Notes under the pieces: generated by a model
Database searches by the model: none
What the model saw: the letters and a program-made list of their open reading frames with translations, nothing else
Told to the model about the DNA's origin: nothing
Origin: Clostridiales bacterium UBA6330
GTDB lineage: Bacteria > Bacillota > Clostridia > Oscillospirales > CAG-272
Direction of reading: 5' to 3'
Length of the DNA stretch: 25,926 nucleotides
Assembly (NCBI GenBank): GCA_002438075.1
Contig: DJSQ01000245.1
Span: 1-25,926, forward strand
Shown here: piece after piece, positions 15,172 to 23,617 of the stretch
Layout: every line of letters starts with the position of its first letter
How positions within the stretch are numbered: position 1 is the first letter of the stretch
Translations under genes and position numbers: made by a program

Positions 15172-17298
15172 CTATCTCTCCGTCAGATTTTTCATAATCA
15201 AAGTAAAGGGTTCTCCCGCGTGATAGGCGCGCTCCGCGATGTCGTGGGCCAGCAGGTAACCCGAGCCGTCCTTCCAGCTCTTTGCGGTGTATTTCTCATA
15301 GCTGACCGCACTTGTGGGGAAGATTGCAACCGTTGGGTTCACCAAGCGGTAGAGCTTTTCCGAGCCGCCGCTGTTCCCGTGGTGCGGGACCTGTAGAATG
15401 TCGCTGTGCAGCTGTTCGCCCCAGAAGTCCATCAGCTTCGAGGACGGCGAATTCTCGCAATCCCCCATCATCAGCACACTGTTTCCGTCCAGCGTAACCC
15501 GCGTGACCATGCACCCCTCGTTGCCGTATTCCAAGCGGTAGGGAGCAACGTCCTCCGAGGTCAGCAGAATTTCCACCGTGGCGTTTCCGACCGCCAAGCG
15601 CTGTCCCATGTGCGGCATCACAACCCGCCGCGTGCCCGAGAAGCGGCGGATATCCGCCGCCAGCCCCTCGGCAAGATAGGAATCGTCGGCACTGTTCTGC
15701 CAACGGTACATGGAAACGGGACTGACAATCACCGATTCGAGCGACACCGCCTTGCCGTAGTCGGAGGCGAACTGCTTAAAACCGCCGTAGTGGTCCGAGT
15801 GGCTGTGGGTCAGGACCCACGCGGCAATCACGATTTTTCCGTCCTTCCTGCGGTTGTTGGCGGAAAGGAAGCTGTAAAGCGTTCCCGCGTCCACCGCATG
15901 ACCACCGTCATAAATCAGGTAGCTGCCGTCCGAGAGCGTGAACACGAACGAAAGACCGTTGTTCCCCACCTTGACCCAGCCGTTGTTCCACTGTGCCTGA
16001 TAGTTCAGCGCCAGAACCGTCAGGGTGCTGTCGGTCACCTGCGCGTTGTCCGAGACGGGATTTTCGGTTGGCAGGACCGCCTGCGCACGCGGGGTGGAAA
16101 AGATGCGGACCGTGTTGTCCGCCGCGAGGTAGTTGACCACGAGAACGGTTTTTCCGTCCGTCAGCGTTGCAAAGCGGTTGGAGCCGACCTGCTCGCTTTG
16201 ATTGACGGTATACCCCGCATCCAGAAGCCGCCCGAGGTAGACCGCGTATGCCGCCTCGGTGGTCCCGCTTGCGATACATTCAAGCGTATCGTTCGCGCAA
16301 TCGACCCATGCAAGCGTTCCGTCGGTGTAAAGCGGATAATCCGCCGCGTAAGCGTCATAGGTGTAGCGGAGCGGCGCGTCATAAAGCAGGCTGACATCCC
16401 AGCCACCGTCCGCATTCTGCTCCAAGGAGTAGCGGAACAGCCTTCCGAACTGCTCCATGCACAGCCGCAGGGTGTGGTCGGTCTTTCCGAGCAGGCAGAC
16501 GCGGTCCCCGTCCGCAACAATGCCGTATTCGTTCGGCGCAAGGCTGTTATAGAAGGTCCTTGTGACCTCGCTGTCCCCTGCCGAGCCGATGAGAAGCAAC
16601 GCCTCGGGCGGCAGGTTGGTCCCCGCGCTCTCGGTTCCGATGCGCAGTCCCGTTGCCTCGCTCATCGAGGTGGCAAGCGACCGCACCGCGCCCGTCATCA
16701 CAGACGAGGTCAGCGAGCGGTCATACACAAGCCGATAGCACATCGCCCCCTTCCGCACGAGCGCCAGCGCGGAAAGCGGGTCACTCACGGTCCGCTCGGT
16801 TGCCTGTGGGACCAGCAGTCCCGCATCGGTCCCGTAACGGGTCAGCAGAAAGGTCACGGCGGCATCAAGACAGGTGTCGTTGGAGGCTTGCAGGACCGCA
16901 CCCGTGGGTCCGACCTCGGCAACGTAGCGCGTTCCCGTCACACCATCTCGCGCCGCGGTCGACTGCGGGCGGTTGGTGTCCCCCACCGCAATCTCGTAAG
17001 CCTCGGCAAGCCCGCTCCGCGTGTCGGTTACAAGCTCCGCTTCGGCAAAGCCCTCCAATGCCGTGCGCAAGCGCTTTGCCGCCGCCTTTTCGGGCTCGGT
17101 CGCACTTGCGGAATACACCACGCGGAGCTTGGTAACAAGCGTTCCCGTCTGTGCCTCGGTTGTCGCGGGCGCGCTTTCCGTTGCGTCCGCCGTCCGCTCC
17201 GAGGTGGACGCGCCACCCGATGCGGGATTTTTGCACGCGGAGAGCAGACACAGCAAAAGGGTCAGAAACAGCGCGCAAACGATTGATTTTTGTTTCAT
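15172..17298 (-). CDS. Lipoprotein with GH20b-like N-terminal modules and ComEC-like metallo-beta-lactamase domain
   Basis: 708 residues. Lipobox LLSAC with Cys22 predicts anchoring on the outer face of the membrane. Residues about 55-310 hold two related modules of the kind that precedes catalytic domains in hexosaminidase/alpha-glucuronidase-type enzymes (YEIAVGDTNRP near 101-111; LLLIGSAGDS near 234-243). A 70-residue linker domain (about 340-405) is shared with the next gene. The metallo-beta-lactamase fold occupies about 425-708: YDGG at 463-466, H498-x-H500-x-D502-H503, MGDC with Asp613, PHH at 638-640. These are the two-zinc ligands, as in ComEC-type hydrolases. The ATG at 17298 overlaps the upstream stop by 4 bases; an earlier start would lose the signal peptide. 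The substrate is unknown; a surface phosphodiesterase or other hydrolase acting on a bound glycan is inference. Confidence 0.8.
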   Translation of the reverse strand: MKQKSIVCALFLTLLLCLLSACKNPASGGASTSERTADATESAPATTEAQTGTLVTKLRVVYSASATEPEKAAAKRLRTALEGFAEAELVTDTRSGLAEAYEIAVGDTNRPQSTAARDGVTGTRYVAEVGPTGAVLQASNDTCLDAAVTFLLTRYGTDAGLLVPQATERTVSDPLSALALVRKGAMCYRLVYDRSLTSSVMTGAVRSLATSMSEATGLRIGTESAGTNLPPEALLLIGSAGDSEVTRTFYNSLAPNEYGIVADGDRVCLLGKTDHTLRLCMEQFGRLFRYSLEQNADGGWDVSLLYDAPLRYTYDAYAADYPLYTDGTLAWVDCANDTLECIASGTTEAAYAVYLGRLLDAGYTVNQSEQVGSNRFATLTDGKTVLVVNYLAADNTVRIFSTPRAQAVLPTENPVSDNAQVTDSTLTVLALNYQAQWNNGWVKVGNNGLSFVFTLSDGSYLIYDGGHAVDAGTLYSFLSANNRRKDGKIVIAAWVLTHSHSDHYGGFKQFASDYGKAVSLESVIVSPVSMYRWQNSADDSYLAEGLAADIRRFSGTRRVVMPHMGQRLAVGNATVEILLTSEDVAPYRLEYGNEGCMVTRVTLDGNSVLMMGDCENSPSSKLMDFWGEQLHSDILQVPHHGNSGGSEKLYRLVNPTVAIFPTSAVSYEKYTAKSWKDGSGYLLAHDIAERAYHAGEPFTLIMKNLTER

Positions 17299-18512
17299 TC
17301 GGTTCTCTCCTTTCGGTAGGGTCTGCCGACCGCCCGATACGGGAGCGTCAGCGTCACGGTGCCGTCGTTTGCAACAAAATGGTCGGTCACCGTGGAGTCC
17401 GCGCCGAAAATCCACGCATTGACTCCCTCGATGTGCGAGGAATCGTAGTCAATCTGCGTGCGGCAGGCGGGCCACAGCGCAACGCGCGGCGCAATGCGCG
17501 ACAGGGCGGTGTTATCCCCCGCAACCGTTCTGCCGTGATGCGGAATCTGGCAGATTTCCGAGCGAATCAACTCCCCCGCCGTCCGCCCGGCGCGGTCCAG
17601 CGCGGGATAACGCGCGTCACCCGTGAAGAGCACCTGCTCCCCGCCGACCCGCACCGCGAAAATCAGCGACTGATTGTTCAGGTCGCGCGCAAGCGCCTCG
17701 GGGTCGGTCCACGCAAGGTCCTCACAGGTGTAAAAGACCTCCAGCTGTACCTCGCCAAAGTCGAACAGGTCCCCCGTGTGGGCGGTGATGGCTTTCTCGG
17801 CAAAGAACGGCACGCTCTCTGCCATGTCCGCACACGCCGCATCGCTGATGCCGTCGGGCGGGAGCGTTGCAAGGTAGGCGCCGATTTCCGCGTCCTCGGA
17901 CTTCCACGAGCGCAGAAGCCCGTAATGGTCAACGTGTGCATGGGTGAGGACCCACAGGGCAACCTGCGGGCGTGTGCCGCCCGAAAGCTCCCACAAAAGG
18001 TCGCGGAAGCTCGGGTAATCATCCCCGAAATCGGGGGCAAGATGAAAGCCGCCGTCAATCACAATCAGCCGCCCGTCACGCAGGCGCAGGACGTATCCCA
18101 TCCCGCTCGCGCTCCCCCGCACCCGCGTGGAGTAGGAGGTGTGCGTGGCAAATTGCGTCAGCGTCACGGCGGGATAGCGGGCGGGTCCCTGCGCCGCAAG
18201 CGTCAGCGTGCGAGGCTCCGCCTCAACCGTTGCACGCAACAGTCCATCGGCGGCAAACAGGCTAAGCGTCAGCTTGCAGTTTTCGCCCGAAAGAGCGGCG
18301 AAACAATTTCCGCCGCTCTCCCGTTTTGAGGTGAGCCGATAGCCGCCCGCCGCCAGCGCCGCGAGCGTTTTTTCAAAGGCTTCCGCGTCCCCGAGGCACT
18401 CCGCCGCAACCGCGCCTTTGGAGATTGCGCAGAAGTCGGAGAAAGAACCGCAGGAGGAAAAAAGCCCCGAAAGCAGTTCCGAACACAATTCATTTATCCG
18501 TTCTGTTTCCAT
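17295..18512 (-). CDS. Cytosolic metallo-beta-lactamase-fold hydrolase, paralogue of the following lipoprotein
   Basis: 405 residues with no signal peptide. The metal motif HAHVDH gives H191, H193, D195 and H196, with VIDGG near 151-155, FTGD and IPHHG further on, again ComEC-like. Its N-terminal 100 residues (AALAAGGYRL, then FAAL, then AADG) follow the same order as the 70-residue domain before the metallo-beta-lactamase fold in the downstream lipoprotein (LLDAGYTV, FATL, AADN). I infer the two arose by duplication. It overlaps the upstream esterase gene by 19 bases and the next by 4. One copy inside and one outside the cell is unusual. Substrate unknown. Confidence 0.85.
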   Translation of the reverse strand: METERINELCSELLSGLFSSCGSFSDFCAISKGAVAAECLGDAEAFEKTLAALAAGGYRLTSKRESGGNCFAALSGENCKLTLSLFAADGLLRATVEAEPRTLTLAAQGPARYPAVTLTQFATHTSYSTRVRGSASGMGYVLRLRDGRLIVIDGGFHLAPDFGDDYPSFRDLLWELSGGTRPQVALWVLTHAHVDHYGLLRSWKSEDAEIGAYLATLPPDGISDAACADMAESVPFFAEKAITAHTGDLFDFGEVQLEVFYTCEDLAWTDPEALARDLNNQSLIFAVRVGGEQVLFTGDARYPALDRAGRTAGELIRSEICQIPHHGRTVAGDNTALSRIAPRVALWPACRTQIDYDSSHIEGVNAWIFGADSTVTDHFVANDGTVTLTLPYRAVGRPYRKERTE

Positions 18513-19573
18513 GTTACCGAATCCCTGTGTGCATCGTCATAATCCGAGGGCTGTAAGCCACCGCCGCCGTTTTTGGCGCGCACCCACGCGCCCGCGGCAT
18601 TGCCCGCCTCGGCTCCCACCAGATTGTATGCGTCCTGATAGAAATGAAAGTCGTCCTTCATGCGGTCCCGCAGATCGGCAAACGAGGTAGAGACCAACAG
18701 GAAATCCGCCGACTCCGCGCAGAGCTTCTTCTGCGCCTCTTGGATGTAGACGAACGAATCCTTCGGGTCCTCGGTGCCGTTGTAGTTGCCGATGCCGATG
18801 AGGGAGCACTGCTCCACACCCGCCGACTGCATCACGCCGTACATCGCTTTGGTCAGCTCCAGATAGCGCTCCGCCGTTGTATGGTTGCGCGCATCGCTCT
18901 CGCCCTGACACCAGACCATGTAAATGCCGCGGATGCGGTAGTCCTCCGAGGCATTCAGGAACTGCTTTGCGGCGTTCAGTCTTGCCACCGCATCCTCCAG
19001 CTTGCCGCCGCCCATCTGCCATTGGTCAATCCGCGTGCCGCCCTGACTGCACGAAACCGCCACGACGGGCGTGCCCGTCACCTGAAAATAGCTTTCGCAG
19101 AAGGCGGGGACCAGCGAGCCGGTTTTCTTGCTCCCGTCATCCGCGCCGCCCGCGGTGTTCTCGTTCAAGCCGAAATTCGCCCGCAGGGGGTAGAGCTTGG
19201 TCGGGTCACTGATTGCGCGGAATTCGTAGGCGTGTCCCTCCCCAACGGTTGTCGATTCTGCATAGCTGCCGCGCCCCGCCATGTTGGATTGCCCCATGAA
19301 GAGAAGCAGGTCCACCTCGGTCACGTCGGTCTTGTCGGGGTCCTCGGGCTTCTCGGGCTGTTCGGGCTTCGCGGGCGTTGTCGGCTTTTCGCTTTCCCGC
19401 TCCGAGGAGACAGTCGGCTCGCTCTGCCCGCCCCCGTTCGTGCGCCCTGCGGTTGCAGTTGAAGTTGCAGTTGTTGCCGAGGAGCCGCTCCCCTGCGCCC
19501 CCTGCCCACGGCAGGAGGCGCAAAGCAGAACCACAAGCAATAAAGCAAACGGAATCATGTTTCTGAATCTCAT
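18494..19573 (-). CDS. SGNH-fold lipoprotein esterase, sialate O-acetylesterase-like (SASA family)
   Basis: 359 residues. Signal peptide and lipobox LCASC with Cys21, then a Ser/Thr/Pro/Glu-rich linker (about 25-85) holding the catalytic domain away from the membrane. GQSNM at 94-98 contains nucleophile Ser96; WCQGES is the block III motif; DDFHFYQ near residue 310 supplies the Asp-His of the dyad. Family members remove acetyl groups from sialic acids or plant polysaccharides. ATG at 19573 has AAGGA about 9 bases upstream. It follows the 44-residue peptide gene by 10 bases. Its surface location fits the solute-binding lipoprotein of the same operon; the substrate is inferred only. Confidence 0.9.
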   Translation of the reverse strand: MRFRNMIPFALLLVVLLCASCRGQGAQGSGSSATTATSTATAGRTNGGGQSEPTVSSERESEKPTTPAKPEQPEKPEDPDKTDVTEVDLLLFMGQSNMAGRGSYAESTTVGEGHAYEFRAISDPTKLYPLRANFGLNENTAGGADDGSKKTGSLVPAFCESYFQVTGTPVVAVSCSQGGTRIDQWQMGGGKLEDAVARLNAAKQFLNASEDYRIRGIYMVWCQGESDARNHTTAERYLELTKAMYGVMQSAGVEQCSLIGIGNYNGTEDPKDSFVYIQEAQKKLCAESADFLLVSTSFADLRDRMKDDFHFYQDAYNLVGAEAGNAAGAWVRAKNGGGGLQPSDYDDAHRDSVTWKQNG

Positions 19574-19583
19574 ACCCGATTCC

Positions 19584-19718
19584 TTAAAGCTCTGCAATTC
19601 CCCAGCTGACACGGTCGGTTTTATCGTCATCGGTATAATTTGCAAGCGACAGCGTGAGGATGTCCGAGCTCTCCGCCATCATGACAATCAAATCGGGCGT
19701 ATTGTATTGCTTTTTCAT
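19584..19718 (-). CDS. 44-residue peptide of unknown function, translationally coupled
   Basis: Sequence starts MKKQYNTPDLIV and carries an acidic DDDKTDRVSWG end; no Cys, no membrane helix and no signal peptide. It starts 4 bases after the stop of the surface-protein gene, with GGAGGG about 9 bases before its ATG, and ends 10 bases before the esterase gene, so expression within the operon looks deliberate. From memory, short MKK-Y-x-P peptides with a D-I-x-T-x-S segment accompany surface-protein genes in many Clostridia, but I cannot confirm a family here. It could be a precursor peptide, an inhibitor or a chaperone-like partner; no maturation enzyme is seen in the window. Confidence 0.75.
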   Translation of the reverse strand: MKKQYNTPDLIVMMAESSDILTLSLANYTDDDKTDRVSWGIAEL

Positions 19719-19722
19719 ATTC

Positions 19723-21927
19723 TCAGCCCTCCGTTGTTTGCGCGGGTGCGTCAACCGTAACGCTTCCGCCGATTCCGGCACTTTCCGCGTCACCCGAGAC
19801 GGTATACACGCGGACCGTCCATTCCGACGATGCAACCGATGCGGGAATGCCGTCCACGTGCAGGACCACAAAGTAGCTGCCGCCGAAATCGGTTGCTTCG
19901 TAAGGTACGCCGTCCCCCAAAATCGAGTTGTAGACATAGTGACAGGTGCCCGTGACCGTTTGGGTCTCGCCTTCGCCGTAGGCAACAGTTGCTTCAAAGT
20001 CGACCGCGTCAAAATCAATCGAATCCACCACCGCAATCAGACGCACACTGTAGGTCCCGTCGGTCACGGTCTTGGTTGCCTGCGCGCCGCAGAACACAAC
20101 GGTCTTGTCGGTGACCTGCGTATAGGTGTCCTCGGTGTTGGCGGCGATTTCGGTCACCGTCTCACCCTTTGAATTCTTCCATTCCGCGCCCTCGATTGCG
20201 GGCAGGGTCTTTGTCGCGCCCATGTCAAGCGTGACCTTGCTTTCCCGCCCGTAAAGGTCGGTCAGCGTGGAGGTAAAGGTCACCTTCTGCTCCTCAAGCA
20301 CCGTGCCGAGGGAGTGGAGCACCTCCGCACCGTTCACCGTGCGCGCCGTGCCGGACGGGTACAGGACATTGCCGCATCTGCCAACGGTCAAAAACTCCGC
20401 AGAGGACCCCGCCGCATTGCCCGTGGTCGGGTACTTCACACCGCGCAGAGACACCTCATTGGCGGTCGCATTGACCGTTACAAAGCTGTCGTAAATACCA
20501 TAGTCGCTTGCGCGAAGCAGGATTGTGGAAAGCTTGTTCATCAGGCTTGTGCCATCAACCGTAGGAGCGGATTTGTCATCACCTTCAAATGTTACCCGAC
20601 CGATTCCAAGCTGTGCCCTGTCTCCAATTGCAAGGTCACGGTCGCTGTAGCAATAGAACACCTTAGATGCAATATTGTATTCCTCTTTGAATCCATCAAG
20701 TGTTTTCGGCGCAACAATTTCACTCGTTCCAATCGCGTGTGACGGAATATAAAGCACGGCACATTCACCGGGGTTCAAAATGCCGTCCTCATAAGCGGGA
20801 TTGGTCAAAGTCACCGATGTGTCATTTCCCTCAATGGTCTTGTTGCCGTCTACCACAAATGTCGTGTAATTGTAAGTATGCTCTCCGGCAATCGGGTATG
20901 CAACCGTTTCGGTGTTCGTTCCCCACTTGCCTCCAATGGTATATTCGGAATTCACCTGCCAATATGCTCCGCAGGTTGCAGATTGCGAAACATACAGACA
21001 ATGGTCGTAGACATTGACCTGCTTCAACGTGCTGTTGTAGACTTCAACCGCTGTCACACCATTGGTCATAACCTCGGTGATTGTCAGTTCAGGCATCCGC
21101 TCCCGAACGCAGACCGACTCCAGTTCAATCGTTGCCCCTGCGTTGACCTGAAGCTGAATATAATCGCCCAAAACCTTTTCCACATTCGCCTGCCAGAGCT
21201 TCACGGCTTCACTTGAGTTCGTCATGGTCTGTGCCAGTTGTCCGTTGATATAGGTATACATTCCGTAGTTATAATCAATGCTGACCGAAAGGTCCATCGG
21301 TGTTTTCACGTTTTCCGTGTAAGCAGCCGATTTCGCAGGCAAGCGCGTATAAGTCGTTTTCTCATCTTTGGTTGTCGCTATGGCAAGGTGCTTACTGCTA
21401 TCTACACTGGTGCCCCCCGCTGCTTTGATTGCAGGGTCCAATGTATACCCCGTTGTATCAATCACAGGTCCGGTTTGAAGCTGCATCTTGTAGCAATTAT
21501 CGTTGCCTGTGCCTCCCATAATCAAGTACGCCCACCTTACCCCCGATGTAAAGCCATCGGCAACCTTGCTCACCACAACTCCACCAAGGTCCGTCTGCAC
21601 CGATGTGCTTTTCAACGAGCTATCCCGTGCAAGGTCCAGACACGATATGGAGGTCGCCGCAATCACCAGTCTGCCGTTTGCGAACGAATAGGTCACATTT
21701 CCGCTTCTCTTGACAATGCCGAGCTCTCCGAGCTTCGCCGCAATTTCGTCCGAGGACATCTCCTCGGTCAGAATATCCGAAAATTTCACGTCCTGCCAAA
21801 CCTTCGCCGAAACCGTCCCGTCCGACACGGCAGTCACCGCACCGACAGACAGCGGCACCGCCGCAAAGGTCCCCGCCGCCAGCACGGTTGCCAGCAGAAC
21901 CGAAAGAAGTTTACCTGCCTTTTTCAT
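19723..21927 (-). CDS. Secreted surface protein with LamG-like and lamin-tail-like domains
   Basis: 734 residues, unknown function. A signal peptide (about 1-30, cut near VGA-VT) is followed by a concanavalin/LamG-like region (about 80-275), a lamin-tail-like domain (about 280-445, LTITEVMTNG then VEVYNST), and a C-terminal beta-rich domain (about 600-734) of the kind repeated in Clostridial surface proteins (YSVRLIAVVDS then VDFEATV). No LPXTG, dockerin or terminal membrane anchor is seen. It may bind a glycan or protein outside the cell. It starts 15 bases after the solute-binding protein gene, with AAGGGGA upstream. The stretch about 20500-21700 is visibly more AT-rich and less codon-biased than flanking genes, suggesting a mosaic or younger domain set. 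Confidence 0.8.
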   Translation of the reverse strand: MKKAGKLLSVLLATVLAAGTFAAVPLSVGAVTAVSDGTVSAKVWQDVKFSDILTEEMSSDEIAAKLGELGIVKRSGNVTYSFANGRLVIAATSISCLDLARDSSLKSTSVQTDLGGVVVSKVADGFTSGVRWAYLIMGGTGNDNCYKMQLQTGPVIDTTGYTLDPAIKAAGGTSVDSSKHLAIATTKDEKTTYTRLPAKSAAYTENVKTPMDLSVSIDYNYGMYTYINGQLAQTMTNSSEAVKLWQANVEKVLGDYIQLQVNAGATIELESVCVRERMPELTITEVMTNGVTAVEVYNSTLKQVNVYDHCLYVSQSATCGAYWQVNSEYTIGGKWGTNTETVAYPIAGEHTYNYTTFVVDGNKTIEGNDTSVTLTNPAYEDGILNPGECAVLYIPSHAIGTSEIVAPKTLDGFKEEYNIASKVFYCYSDRDLAIGDRAQLGIGRVTFEGDDKSAPTVDGTSLMNKLSTILLRASDYGIYDSFVTVNATANEVSLRGVKYPTTGNAAGSSAEFLTVGRCGNVLYPSGTARTVNGAEVLHSLGTVLEEQKVTFTSTLTDLYGRESKVTLDMGATKTLPAIEGAEWKNSKGETVTEIAANTEDTYTQVTDKTVVFCGAQATKTVTDGTYSVRLIAVVDSIDFDAVDFEATVAYGEGETQTVTGTCHYVYNSILGDGVPYEATDFGGSYFVVLHVDGIPASVASSEWTVRVYTVSGDAESAGIGGSVTVDAPAQTTEG

Positions 21928-21942
21928 GATAAGTCCCCCTTA

Positions 21943-23430
21943 TTATTTATAGAATGAAAGGAATTCGGACAGCTTGGGCGTGAAGTTGCCCTTCGCAATC
22001 AAATCCGCCAGACCCGATTTTCCCTGCACCACGTAATCGCGGAACACGAACACGGGCTTGCCGATCGCATTGGAGTAAATATAACCGAAGTCATACACGC
22101 GGCTCGAAACCAGCAGATTGTACATCCGCACCGCCGCGGGGTTATCGCCCGAATACTGGTACTGATATGCCCGCTCAAACAGCACGGGGTGAACCGTTAC
22201 ATAGGAGTTATACGCCAGCGATTCCGTCACCGCGCCAACCGCCTCGTACATACTCTGCGGCAGACTGCTCATGATGCTGAAGCAGGAGTATTCGTTCTGC
22301 GGCGTGGTGCGGTAGCCATCGCCCTCCTCCCACATCGGGAGCGGCATGATGCCGTATTTGAAGTTGACATCCCGCAGCTTGTTGCGTGCATAGCTGAACA
22401 CGTCCACATAGAACAGCGCCTTCCCCTCGGAGAATGCGGTTCTGCCCGTGTACTGCGTGCCGTTGATGGAAGCCCAGTCATTCGCCGCCGAGCCGTTGCT
22501 GTTGTAAAGGTTCTTCAGCGCGGTGCAAATGGTGTCGTTCTTCTCGTCCGACATCACCAGCGTCGGAATGTCCTGCGCGTTCTTCTCCACAATCTTTACA
22601 CCGAGCGCAATCAGGAAGCCGTCCGCCGAGGTGGAGTTATACCCCAGCCCGATGCCCCATGTGCCGCCGTTCGATTCGGCTTCTCCAACCTCCGAAATCG
22701 TGGTCAGCATTTCGTTAAAGGTCCACTTCTCGTCAAACACGGTCTGATAGAAGTCTCTGTCGGGAAACACCGAAGCCGCAGCATTGAAGTTGATGAAGCA
22801 GACGTGCAGACGCTCGGTTGCCAGCGTGTTCGCCGTGCCGACCAGCGAATAAACCTTATCGCCGTAGGAGGAGGCTTCAATATAGCTGCTGTCCCACCAG
22901 CCGCGCGAGGTGTCGAGGTACGGCAGGACCGAAAAGTCGCTGTAAACGCCCTGCGTGAGCAGAATCACGCCCTTTGCCGCATAGTTGGAAATCAGATGGT
23001 AGCAGTCGTTGGGACCCGCCGACATATTCTTCACCAGCGCCGCCTGCATTCCCGTGTCCGTTTCGTAGGTCTTGTTGCTTCCCGTTTCGCTGAGGTAGTT
23101 CAGGCGCACGCCCAATTGCTCCTCAACCGCGTTGTTCCGCGCCCAGATTGCCTGCGCAATGGTGTCGGGGTCATCCTTGGTTGCCTTCATTTCGCTTTCG
23201 TATTCCTTGCGTTGCAGAATACGGATTTCCACGTCGTCAAAATCCAAGTCGGACGGAAGCGTGGAATAATACGGGTCGTTTGTCGGGTCCGTTGCAGGCT
23301 CCGAGGTCCCGCTCGGGTCCCCTGCTTCGGTCTTTGCGTCGGTCTCTGCCGGTGGTTGCTTTCCGCCGCAGGCGACCAGTGTTACCAGTACACCCAACAG
23401 CAGAAAAAGGGATGCGAGTTTTTGCAGCAT
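21943..23430 (-). CDS. Extracellular solute-binding lipoprotein, ABC sugar-uptake type
   Basis: 495 residues, signal peptide with lipobox LVAC and Cys21, then a Glu/Thr/Asp linker and a periplasmic-binding-protein fold of the carbohydrate (type 2) class. It would bind a glycan fragment outside the membrane. The ATG at 23430 is preceded by GGGGAAG 9 bases upstream; a TTG start at 23460 would extend the N-terminus without a good site. It is the first gene of the eight-gene operon, next to a divergent AraC-type regulator. No permease or ATPase gene is in the window, so it must use partners elsewhere or act as a sensor or surface-binding protein. Confidence 0.88.
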   Translation of the reverse strand: MLQKLASLFLLLGVLVTLVACGGKQPPAETDAKTEAGDPSGTSEPATDPTNDPYYSTLPSDLDFDDVEIRILQRKEYESEMKATKDDPDTIAQAIWARNNAVEEQLGVRLNYLSETGSNKTYETDTGMQAALVKNMSAGPNDCYHLISNYAAKGVILLTQGVYSDFSVLPYLDTSRGWWDSSYIEASSYGDKVYSLVGTANTLATERLHVCFINFNAAASVFPDRDFYQTVFDEKWTFNEMLTTISEVGEAESNGGTWGIGLGYNSTSADGFLIALGVKIVEKNAQDIPTLVMSDEKNDTICTALKNLYNSNGSAANDWASINGTQYTGRTAFSEGKALFYVDVFSYARNKLRDVNFKYGIMPLPMWEEGDGYRTTPQNEYSCFSIMSSLPQSMYEAVGAVTESLAYNSYVTVHPVLFERAYQYQYSGDNPAAVRMYNLLVSSRVYDFGYIYSNAIGKPVFVFRDYVVQGKSGLADLIAKGNFTPKLSEFLSFYK

Positions 23431-23466
23431 GGAAAATATCTTCCCCAATAAATTTTTCAAAAGCCC

Positions 23467-23495
23467 TTGACAAACCGTCCGTTTTCCTTTATACT
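23467..23495 (+). promoter_or_regulatory. Consensus promoter of the AraC-type regulator
   Basis: TTGACA (23467-23472), 17 bases, TATACT (23490-23495). It lies inside the leader of the divergent operon and points toward the AraC gene, whose leader is about 115 bases. Confidence 0.8.
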
Positions 23496-23523
23496 GTGTT
23501 TGTCAATTCGCTTTCCGAAATTG

Positions 23524-23552
23524 ATTATACCATATAAAAACACAAAAAACAA
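23524..23552 (-). promoter_or_regulatory. Promoter of the eight-gene operon
   Basis: Minus strand TTGTTT (23552-23547), 17 bases, TATAAT (23529-23524) with an extended TGG. The weak -35 suits an activator-dependent promoter. The -10 is only 28 bases beyond the facing -10 of the AraC promoter, so the two polymerases would collide. Confidence 0.7.
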
Positions 23553-23617
23553 TGCGACAAACGGTATATTTGCGCCCCAAAAACTCAGATTTCACACACG
23601 GGAGGAAATTTGCGAAT

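Noticed and set aside
19584..20036. A 150-codon frame extending the 44-residue peptide upstream
   Set aside because: The extra part is an out-of-frame reading of the surface-protein 3' end; the ribosome site serves the ATG at 19718.
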